A stretch of 10,247 nucleotides of DNA from Methanobacteriota archaeon. Lineage in GTDB: Archaea > Hydrothermarchaeota > Hydrothermarchaeia > Hydrothermarchaeales > JACQPM01. The notes under the pieces were generated by a model. It saw only the letters and a list, made by a program, of their open reading frames with translations, was not told where the DNA came from and did not search any database. Shown here piece after piece: positions 1 to 5,739 of the stretch. The translations under genes were made by a program, and so were the position numbers. Each line of letters begins with the position of its first letter. The first letter of the stretch is position 1. The stretch spans positions 1 to 10,247 of the forward strand of contig JACQPM010000123.1 in assembly GCA_016207475.1 (NCBI GenBank), given 5' to 3'.

Positions 1-670
1 CGACCAGGGCTATGGCCAGGTCCGGATTTATCCTGTAGGAGGCGGTCCTGGCCCCCTTGAACCCCACCTCCTCCTGCGTCGTCCCGACGGCGTAGACCGT
101 CGCCTCGGCCTCCACCTCCCGCATGACCTGGATCAGGATGTAGCAGGCGATGCGATCGTCGAAGGCCTTGCCCGTCACTAGGCCGCCTGAGAGCTCCCGG
201 AAGGAGCGGTCGAAGGTTATGCAGTCGCCCAGCCCTACCCCCAGGGCCTTGGCCGCCTCGGCAGACTTGGCTCCCACGTCTATGAACATGTCGCGGTACT
301 CCACCACCTTCTTCTTCTCCTCATCCTTCATGAGGTGAGGTGGCTTGGAGCCTATCACGCCACAGACCTGCCCCCTCGAGGTGTGGATGAGCACGCGCTG
401 GTTGAGGAGGGTCTGGTCGAAGAAGCCCCCTATGGTGGCGAACTTTATGAAGCCGTTCTTGTCTATGTACTTGACCATGAGCCCGATCTCGTCCATGTGG
501 GCCGCCAGCATTATCTTCCGCTCCCCGCTCCCCTTCCGGGCTATGAGGTTGCCCAGGGCGTCCACCTCCACCTGGCAGGAGGCCTTCAGCTCCGCCTCCA
601 TGATGGACCTGACCTCGCCCTCGTTCCCGGCGATGCCGTGGGCCTCTGATAGCCTCTTCAGGAGTTCCAT
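1..670 (-). CDS. M42-family metallo-aminopeptidase (TET / glutamyl aminopeptidase-like), C-terminus beyond window
   Basis: Predicted cytosolic di-metal aminopeptidase of family M42, whose members form large tetrahedral particles that trim peptides released by the proteasome. The 223 visible residues contain the family's metal and catalytic motifs in order: AAHMDEIGL with His58 and Asp60, GKAFDDR with the Asp171/Asp172 pair, and TTQEEVGFKGA with catalytic Glu200 and metal ligand Glu201. The stretch NPDLAIALV at the edge normally leads into the next Asp ligand; the last visible base, G on the coding strand, is compatible with an Asp codon. The final His ligand lies outside the window. Family members are about 340-360 aa, so roughly a third is missing because of the window edge, not because the gene is broken. 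The ATG is preceded by AGGTG four bases upstream, a good ribosome-binding site for a second cistron. It follows the 72-aa gene by 21 bases and is probably co-transcribed with it. Substrate preference cannot be read from this part. Confidence 0.93.
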   Translation of the reverse strand, partial: MELLKRLSEAHGIAGNEGEVRSIMEAELKASCQVEVDALGNLIARKGSGERKIMLAAHMDEIGLMVKYIDKNGFIKFATIGGFFDQTLLNQRVLIHTSRGQVCGVIGSKPPHLMKDEEKKKVVEYRDMFIDVGAKSAEAAKALGVGLGDCITFDRSFRELSGGLVTGKAFDDRIACYILIQVMREVEAEATVYAVGTTQEEVGFKGARTASYRINPDLAIALV

Positions 671-691
671 CTCACACCTACCAGGCAGGGA

Positions 692-910
692 CTAGCCCCT
701 CAGCTTCAGGACCTGTTCTATCGCGAAGGCCCTCTGCTCGCACTTGGAGCAGGTCTCCTCCGGCTCCTCGCATGTGAACGTCGCTATCTCCTCGTTCAGG
801 TTGTCCATGAGGTTGTTCATGGAGGCCCGGACATCCTCCAGTACCCGTAGCGCGTCCGCTTTGTCTCTGTACCGGGCCTTGATCTCGCCCAGGCTAGTGA
901 CTTCTTTCAT
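692..910 (-). CDS. Small three-cysteine helical protein of unknown function
   Basis: I do not recognise this 72-aa protein. Residues 1-45 are charged and look helical, with hydrophobic spacing suggestive of a coiled coil. A cysteine cluster follows (Cys47, Cys54, Cys57, spacing C-x6-C-x2-C), then a short helical tail. Three cysteines could bind metal with a fourth ligand, or across a dimer, but nothing proves this. Coding signs are an ATG start, mostly G/C third positions and a TAG stop 21 bases before the M42 peptidase start, which make it the likely first cistron of that operon. There is no Shine-Dalgarno sequence before the ATG, but a TATA-like box lies about 24-33 bases upstream, so the transcript is probably leaderless. 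Function is unknown; the pairing with a peptidase is only positional. Confidence 0.72.
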   Translation of the reverse strand: MKEVTSLGEIKARYRDKADALRVLEDVRASMNNLMDNLNEEIATFTCEEPEETCSKCEQRAFAIEQVLKLRG

Positions 911-933
911 GGAGGGCCCTATCGACGCCCGAG

Positions 934-943
934 GATAAATATC
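934..943 (-). promoter_or_regulatory. TATA-like promoter for the 72-aa protein / M42 peptidase operon
   Basis: On the minus strand this reads GATATTTATC, centred about 28 bases before the ATG at 910. That spacing places the transcription start at or within a few bases of the start codon, and there is no Shine-Dalgarno sequence, so a leaderless mRNA is expected. It is separate from the tRNA promoter facing the other way. Confidence 0.55.
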
Positions 944-963
944 TTACCGCCTGTGGACCAAAA

Positions 964-975
964 GGTTTTTAATTT
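964..975 (+). promoter_or_regulatory. TATA-like promoter for tRNA-Gly
   Basis: The sequence AAAGGTTTTTAATTT (961-975) has a purine-rich, BRE-like part followed by an AT-rich box about 30-38 bases before the first tRNA base. This is the position expected for an archaeal TATA box with a short 5' leader removed by RNase P. Assigned by position and composition only. Confidence 0.5.
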
Positions 976-1003
976 CCCTCGCCCAACTCTCACCCGTAAC
1001 GAC

Positions 1004-1077
1004 GCGACCGTAGTATAGCCTGGTCAGTACATGGCGTTGCCAACGCTATAGCCCGGGTTCGAATCCCGGCGGTCGCA
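1004..1077 (+). tRNA. tRNA-Gly (anticodon GCC)
   Basis: A 74-base cloverleaf can be drawn completely. The acceptor stem GCGACCG (1004-1010) pairs with CGGTCGC (1070-1076), followed by discriminator A1077. The D stem GTAT/GTAC (1013-1016 with 1027-1030) has one T-G wobble pair. The anticodon stem TGGCG/CGCTA (1032-1036 with 1044-1048) encloses the loop TTGCCAA, giving anticodon GCC at 1039-1041, which reads GGC and GGU glycine codons. The variable loop is 4 bases, and the T arm is CCGGG-TTCGAAT-CCCGG (1053-1069). There is no intron at the canonical 37/38 site and CCA is not encoded. It stands alone, divergent from the 72-aa gene and convergent with the membrane-protein gene. Confidence 0.97.
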
Positions 1078-1104
1078 TGCCTATTTGTTAATCATAGAAG
1101 ACTT

Positions 1105-1443
1105 TTAGTGATCCGGAGGGAGAGGCCTATCCAGAATACGTAGACCGTGTAGAGGAGCACGGCGTGGGGGACAGGGCACGAGGGCTATGGCAGAGAAACT
1201 TATTCCGATCGCGACAGCTATGCCAGCGAAGATGGCCTTCTGCGCCGTGGATACGACGTTCTTCTTCGGGTTGGAGACCATCAGGTAATAGACTATCGAC
1301 ATCAGCAGGAAGAGCCCGAAGACCGTGTTCATCGGGTCGTCCTCTTTGATCCTCAGGCCGCCGATTATCCCCCCGACGATCAGCAGGATCTCGATCAGCT
1401 TCAGCTTCTTCTCCCTCACCTCGGGGTCGGTTATGTTGAACAT
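1105..1443 (-). CDS. Small multi-pass membrane protein, unknown family; 3' end probably frameshifted
   Basis: A 112-aa membrane protein as read. Three hydrophobic segments are visible at about residues 16-31, 38-57 and 70-90, after a short charged N-terminus. From residue 92 the frame becomes hydrophilic and Arg/Pro-rich, with many T-ending codons unlike the rest of the window. The neighbouring frame instead encodes PHAVLLYTVYVFWIGLSLRI with G/C-ending codons and stops at 1092. Removing one C from the five-C run (coding strand; plus-strand GGGGG at 1166-1170) joins the two into a 116-aa protein with four membrane segments. I think that is the real product, with either a sequencing error or a true mutation here. 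The ATG lies one base after the upstream lyase's TGA (TGAGATG), so translation is probably coupled. I do not recognise the family; nothing indicates a substrate. Confidence 0.7.
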   Translation of the reverse strand: MFNITDPEVREKKLKLIEILLIVGGIIGGLRIKEDDPMNTVFGLFLLMSIVYYLMVSNPKKNVVSTAQKAIFAGIAVAIGISFSAIALVPCPPRRAPLHGLRILDRPLPPDH

Positions 1444-1444
1444 C

Positions 1445-2824
1445 TCACGCCATCTTCTCCAGATCGAGGAGCTCCCTGAGCTCCTCCTCGGGTATGAGGC
1501 CCTTCTCCAGGACCAGCTCCCTGATGGTCATGCCCCGCTCGAAGGCCTCCTTGGCCAGGGCTGCGGCCTTCTCGTAGCCCAGGCGGGGGCTCAGCGCCGT
1601 AACAACGGCGGTGCTCAGCTCCGCGTACTTGGCGCATATCTCCGGATTGCAGGTGATCCCCCTGACGCACCGCTCGGTGAAGGCCCTGACGCCGCCCGTC
1701 AGGATTTCGATGGAGTTCAGGATGTTGTAGGCGATGACAGGCATCATCACGTTCAGCTCCAGCTGCCCAGCCTGCCCCGCCCTGGCTACGGCCGCGTCGT
1801 TGCCGATCACCTGGAAGCATACCATGTCCAACATCTCGGCCATGACCGGGTTGACCTTGCCCGGCATGATTGATGAGCCGGGCTGGACCGCCGGCAAATT
1901 TATCTCCCGCAGCCCAGTCCTGGGGCCCGAGGAGAGGAGGCGGAGGTCGTCGGCGATCTTCATCAAGCTCGTGGCCAGGACCCGAAGGGTCCCGGAGACA
2001 TCCACGACGGCATCGGTGTTCTGGGTCGCCTCGAAGAGGTCCCCGGCCCGGCGGAAGTTGAGCTTGGTCATCTTATTTATCTCCTCGACGGCCCTCTCGG
2101 CGTAGCCGGGGCGCGTGTTTATCCCTGTCCCCACGGCGTTCCCGCCCAGGTTCAGCTCCAGGAGGTCCCCGGAGGCCCTCTTGACCCTCGCTATCCCGTG
2201 GTCCACCATGGCCGCGTAGGCGCCGAACTCCTGCCCGAGGCGGATGGGGACTGCGTCCTGGAGGTGCGTCCTCCCAGCCTTGATCACGCCGTGGAACTCC
2301 CGGGCCTTCCCCCCGAGGGCGTCCCTGAGCGCCTCCAGGGCCGGGATGAGCTCCCGCTCTATCCCCTCCAGGGCCGCTATGTGGATGGCGGTGGGGATGG
2401 TGTCGTTGGTGGACTGGCCCATGTTGACGTGGTCGTTTGGGTGGACTAAGCGGTAGTCGCCGCGACCCCCACCCAGGAGCTCGATGGCCCTGTTGGCTAT
2501 CACCTCGTTGGCGTTCATGTTCTGCGATGTGCCAGCTCCTGCCTGGTAGACGTCCACCACGAACTGGTCGTTGAGCCTGCCGTCGATGACCTCCTGGGCG
2601 GCCCTCACGATGGCCTCGCCGACGCGCCGGTCCAGCCCCCCGGCCTCCATGTTCGCTGTCGCGGCCGCCTTCTTTATCGTCCCCTGGGCCCTGACGAAGC
2701 GGGCCTGGAGCCTCAGGCCGCTGACAGGAAAGTTCTCCACTGCCCTCTGGGTCTGGGCCCCGTAGTAGGCGTTCTTCGGAACGCTCACCTCGCCCAGGGT
2801 GTCCCTCTCAACCCTGTGATCCAT
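1445..2824 (-). CDS. aspA: Aspartate ammonia-lyase-like enzyme (aspartase / class II fumarase superfamily)
   Basis: A 459-aa cytosolic lyase, normal in length, that forms fumarate either from aspartate (releasing ammonia) or from malate. Superfamily motifs are intact: AGAGTSQNMN (Thr99), QSTND (Ser138-Thr139-Asn140), GRTHLQD (Thr186, His187) and the signature GSSIMPGKVNP with probable catalytic Ser317, Lys323 and Asn325. Several positions favour aspartase: DVYQAGAGTS rather than the fumarase QTGSGTQ, STND rather than SSND, KVNPV rather than KVNPTQ, and AGQLELNV rather than GNFELNV. Substrate remains an inference, and fumarase is the alternative. I start at ATG 2824, not the in-frame GTG at 2839: the ATG gives the usual family N-terminus and sits 26 bases from the edge of the TATA element, consistent with a leaderless mRNA. 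It is divergent from the formate dehydrogenase gene and coupled to the downstream membrane-protein gene. Confidence 0.9.
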   Translation of the reverse strand: MDHRVERDTLGEVSVPKNAYYGAQTQRAVENFPVSGLRLQARFVRAQGTIKKAAATANMEAGGLDRRVGEAIVRAAQEVIDGRLNDQFVVDVYQAGAGTSQNMNANEVIANRAIELLGGGRGDYRLVHPNDHVNMGQSTNDTIPTAIHIAALEGIERELIPALEALRDALGGKAREFHGVIKAGRTHLQDAVPIRLGQEFGAYAAMVDHGIARVKRASGDLLELNLGGNAVGTGINTRPGYAERAVEEINKMTKLNFRRAGDLFEATQNTDAVVDVSGTLRVLATSLMKIADDLRLLSSGPRTGLREINLPAVQPGSSIMPGKVNPVMAEMLDMVCFQVIGNDAAVARAGQAGQLELNVMMPVIAYNILNSIEILTGGVRAFTERCVRGITCNPEICAKYAELSTAVVTALSPRLGYEKAAALAKEAFERGMTIRELVLEKGLIPEEELRELLDLEKMA

Positions 2825-2849
2825 GGAGTACCTTCTCACCCTCGGGTAT

Positions 2850-2859
2850 TAAATATTTA
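2850..2859. promoter_or_regulatory. Palindromic TATA element between divergent aspA-like and fdhA genes
   Basis: TAAATATTTA is a perfect 10-base palindrome and the main AT-rich block in a 59-base gap between two divergent ATGs. Its right edge is 25 bases from the fdhA ATG (2884) and its left edge 26 bases from the lyase ATG (2824), the spacing expected for an archaeal TATA box driving a leaderless transcript. One element could therefore bind TBP for both genes. I see no clear BRE on either side to fix a preferred direction. Both starts lie in the same CCATGG context. Confidence 0.6.
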
Positions 2860-2883
2860 TTATCCGGAGGCCCCCTTTATACC

Positions 2884-4887
2884 ATGGAGAGGGTCAGGAC
2901 CGTCTGCCCATTCTGCGGTGTCGGGTGCGGCCTCGTCCTCCGGGTGGAGGGAGGGCGCGTTGTGGGTTTGGAGGGAGACAGGGACAGCCGGGTCAGCTCT
3001 GGCAAACTATGCATAAAGGGGGCCCACGCCCACGAGTTCGTCCATCACCCGGACCGTCTGAGGGTCCCACTAATCCGGAAAGAGGGGCAGCTGGTAGCGG
3101 CCTCCTGGGAGGAAGCCGTCGGGCTGGCAGCCGGGAGGTTGAAGAGCATAGTAGAGGAGCACGGCCCCGAGAGCGTGGGGGTCCTGGCGAGCGCCAAGGG
3201 GACCAACGAGGAGAACTACCTCGTCAGGAAGTTCGCTGACCTCGTCCTCGGCACGCTGAACGTGGACCAGTGCGCCAGGCTCTGCCACTCGGCGAGCGAG
3301 GTGGCCCTCTCCGAGATGCTGGGCCTCGGGGCCATGACCACCAACATGGAGGAGATGGAGAGGGCAGAGATACTCCTGGTGGTGGGGGCCAACCCCGCCG
3401 AGCAGCACCCCATCCTCTTCTCCAGAGCTGTGAAGAGCGGGGCCAGGCTCATCGTGGTGGACCCGAGGCTTACCCCGACGGCTGCCAAGGCCGATATCCA
3501 CATAAGGATAAAGCCCGGCACCGACGACGGCTTCCTCCTGGCCCTCATAGCCCACATCCTGAGGAAGGGCCTCCAGGCCACGAGATTCCTGGAGGAGCGG
3601 ACCTCGAACTTCGGGGCCTTCCGGGAGGCCGTGGGGACCTTCGACCTGGGGTCCGTGGAGGGCTACTGCGGGGTTCCCCTCAGGCTCGTGGAAGAGATAG
3701 CGGAGCTGGTGGCCGGGAAGAGGACCGTCCTCCTCTACGGGATGGGGCTGACCCAGAGCTCCAACGGCGTCTCCAACGTCAGGGCCCTGGCCGCTCTCGC
3801 GCTCATCACCGGGAACGTCGGCAGAGATGGCTCGGGGGTCGCGCCCCTCAGGGGGCAGAACAACGTCCAGGGGGCGAGCGACATGGGAACCATGTATGGT
3901 TCCTCCCTGGCCGAGTGCACCGAGGAGTATTGCTACCTCAGGCGGAGGATCAGGAGGGGCCTCACTTCTGTTGAGATGCTGGAGGCCGTCCTGACGGGGG
4001 AGGTACGCGCCCTCTACATAATAGGGGAGAACCCCGCCATGTCCCACCCGGACCTGGCCACAGCCAGAGGAGCACTGTCCAGAGTTGACTTCCTCCTGGT
4101 CCAGGATATATTCCCCACCGAGACGACCCGCCACGCCCACGTGGTCCTGCCGGCGGCATCCTACGCCGAGAAGGACGGGACCGTGACGAACACCGAGAGG
4201 AGGGTCCAGCGGCTGAGGAAGGCGGTGGAGCCGCCAGGGGGTGCCAGGGCCGACTGGGAGATCATCTCCATCCTGGCAGGGGCCCTGGGCCATGGCGAGG
4301 GTTTCGCCTACTCGGGGCCCGAAGAGGTCTTCGAGGAGATTAGGAAGAAGATACCGCTCTACAGCGGCATAACCTACGGAGGGATAGAGGAATATGGCGG
4401 CATATTCTGGCCCTGCTACCCTGGGACTCCACCGGAGGGGAAGCGGACCATATACAGGAGGAGGTTCTACACGGCCTCAGGCAAGGCCCGGTTCATGCCC
4501 CTGGAGGTCTTCCCTCCCTCGGTCCCCACCAGTGCCGAGTATCCGTTCCAGCTCATCACCGGGAGGCTGATAAGGGCCTACCAGACAGGGACCATGTCCC
4601 GCCGCTGCCCATCCCTGGAGAGGCTCTTCGAGGGACCCTTCGTGGAGCTCAACCCCCAGGACGCGGCCAGGCTCGGGCTGGAGGGGGGCGAGAGGGTGCG
4701 GCTGGAGTCAGAGAGAGGGACCGTCGAGGTAATAGCCAGACCTTCGGAGGCGGTCCCTCCGGGCGTCCTCTTCCTCCCCTTCCACTTCCACGAGGCCGCC
4801 GCCAATTTTTTGACCCTGCCAGAGCTCAACCCCCTGAGCAAGACCCCCGAGTACAAGGCGACGAGGACGAGGCTGGAGAGGTTATAG
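2884..4887 (+). CDS. fdhA: Formate dehydrogenase alpha (catalytic) subunit, molybdopterin oxidoreductase, Cys form
   Basis: A 667-aa Mo/W-bis-pyranopterin enzyme of the formate dehydrogenase alpha group, predicted to interconvert formate and CO2 and pass electrons through one [4Fe-4S] cluster. The N-terminal cluster motif is C-x2-C-x3-C-x27-C (Cys8, Cys11, Cys15, Cys43, then IKG). The metal ligand is Cys134 in ARLCHS, followed by His135, where some homologues carry selenocysteine. Arg323 in PLRGQNNVQG matches the active-site Arg of E. coli FDH-H. Residues from about 550 to 667 form the pterin-binding C-terminal domain, ending in the typical LSKTPEYK. There is no N-terminal ferredoxin extension and no signal peptide, so it is cytosolic and close in size to methanogen FdhA. 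No FdhB or other electron-transfer subunit is visible, so its partner is unknown. The ATG has no Shine-Dalgarno sequence but a TATA element 25 bases upstream. Its TAG stop overlaps the korB stop on the other strand. Confidence 0.93.
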   Translation: MERVRTVCPFCGVGCGLVLRVEGGRVVGLEGDRDSRVSSGKLCIKGAHAHEFVHHPDRLRVPLIRKEGQLVAASWEEAVGLAAGRLKSIVEEHGPESVGVLASAKGTNEENYLVRKFADLVLGTLNVDQCARLCHSASEVALSEMLGLGAMTTNMEEMERAEILLVVGANPAEQHPILFSRAVKSGARLIVVDPRLTPTAAKADIHIRIKPGTDDGFLLALIAHILRKGLQATRFLEERTSNFGAFREAVGTFDLGSVEGYCGVPLRLVEEIAELVAGKRTVLLYGMGLTQSSNGVSNVRALAALALITGNVGRDGSGVAPLRGQNNVQGASDMGTMYGSSLAECTEEYCYLRRRIRRGLTSVEMLEAVLTGEVRALYIIGENPAMSHPDLATARGALSRVDFLLVQDIFPTETTRHAHVVLPAASYAEKDGTVTNTERRVQRLRKAVEPPGGARADWEIISILAGALGHGEGFAYSGPEEVFEEIRKKIPLYSGITYGGIEEYGGIFWPCYPGTPPEGKRTIYRRRFYTASGKARFMPLEVFPPSVPTSAEYPFQLITGRLIRAYQTGTMSRRCPSLERLFEGPFVELNPQDAARLGLEGGERVRLESERGTVEVIARPSEAVPPGVLFLPFHFHEAAANFLTLPELNPLSKTPEYKATRTRLERL

Positions 4888-5739
4888 GAGCTGCTCCATC
4901 AGGGGCTTGATGTCTATGCCCTTCAGGGGCTGCCGGACCAGGGGCCCCTTGGCTATCTGGGGGGTCTCGTCCTCCATGGTGGGCTTCCCCTCCTCACGAT
5001 ATATCACCCCAAGCGGTATCCGGTCGCCCCACTCGTAGGCCTTCTGGAAGGCCCTGGCCCTGTCGGTGGGGTCGTACTCCTTCCCCAGGGTATAGACACG
5101 TTCGTTGTACCATTTGTATGTGTTGACCTTATTGAAGACGACGCAGGGCTGGAAGACGTCGAGGAAGGCGAAGCCCCTGTGCCTCACCCCTTCGACGATG
5201 AGCTTCGCCAGGTGCTCCGTCTTCCCGGTGTAACCCCTGGCCACGAAGGTAGCCCCGGCAGCTATGGCCAGGACGAGGGGGTTGATGGGCGTCTCGGGGG
5301 AGCCCTCGGGGGTCGACTTGGAGACGAAGCCCTTCTCGGAGGTGGGCGATACCTGCCCCGTCGTCAGGGCGTAGACGCCGTTGTTGAGGATCATGTAGGT
5401 CATGTCGGAGTTGCGGCGGCATGCGTGGATGAAGTGGGACATCCCCTCGCCGTAGCCGTCGCCGTCCCCGCCCACCACCAGGACCGTGAGCTCGTGGTTG
5501 GCCAGCTTCGCCCCCTGGGCCACTGGGAGCGGCCGCCCGTGAAGGCCGTGGAAGCCGTACGTGCGGACCCAGTGAGGCATCTTGCCTGCATTGCCTATAC
5601 CCGAGACGATGAGGACCTGGTGGGGCTCCAGCCCCAGGCTTGCCAGGGCCATCTTCGTGGCGCGCCAGGCGCCGTAATCCCCGCACCCCGGGCACCAGTG
5701 GGGTGAGAGCTTGGTATCGAAGGTCTCCTTAGTGACCAT
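4882..5739 (-). CDS. korB: 2-oxoacid:ferredoxin oxidoreductase, beta (thiamine diphosphate) subunit
   Basis: A 285-aa beta subunit that binds thiamine diphosphate and the internal [4Fe-4S] cluster in the cytosolic enzyme converting a 2-oxoacid plus CoA to acyl-CoA, CO2 and reduced ferredoxin. Visible features are WCPGCGDYG (Cys16, Cys19), the TPP/Mg motif GGDGDGYGEG (Asp92, Asp94) with Asn119-Asn120 further on, TGQVSPTS at 127-134, and Cys199 in FQPCVVFN. The family's other usual cluster Cys, in the motif GIGCS, is Asn50 here (GIGNAG, codon AAT). The ATG overlaps the end of korA by 11 bases and has a strong GGAGG six bases upstream, so the two are translated together. Substrate (2-oxoglutarate, pyruvate or broad) is not determined; the kor symbol reflects overall resemblance. 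Its TAA stop overlaps the fdhA stop in the convergent orientation. Confidence 0.93.
   Translation of the reverse strand: MVTKETFDTKLSPHWCPGCGDYGAWRATKMALASLGLEPHQVLIVSGIGNAGKMPHWVRTYGFHGLHGRPLPVAQGAKLANHELTVLVVGGDGDGYGEGMSHFIHACRRNSDMTYMILNNGVYALTTGQVSPTSEKGFVSKSTPEGSPETPINPLVLAIAAGATFVARGYTGKTEHLAKLIVEGVRHRGFAFLDVFQPCVVFNKVNTYKWYNERVYTLGKEYDPTDRARAFQKAYEWGDRIPLGVIYREEGKPTMEDETPQIAKGPLVRQPLKGIDIKPLMEQLL

Noticed and set aside
1078..1104. Terminator after tRNA-Gly
   Set aside because: The sequence after the tRNA is moderately AT-rich with a few short T runs, but there is no clear T tract or hairpin strong enough to call.
2825..2839. GTG at 2839 as the lyase start
   Set aside because: It would add five residues upstream of the normal family N-terminus and lie only about 11 bases from the TATA element, upstream of the expected transcription start.
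2876..2881. TTTATA just before the fdhA ATG as its TATA box
   Set aside because: It is only a few bases from the start codon, too close for an archaeal promoter driving this gene.
3070..4293. Long minus-strand open frame (about 407 codons) opposite fdhA
   Set aside because: Pro/Gly/His-rich composition with no domain, lying wholly inside a well-supported gene; GC-rich coding DNA commonly leaves open antisense frames.
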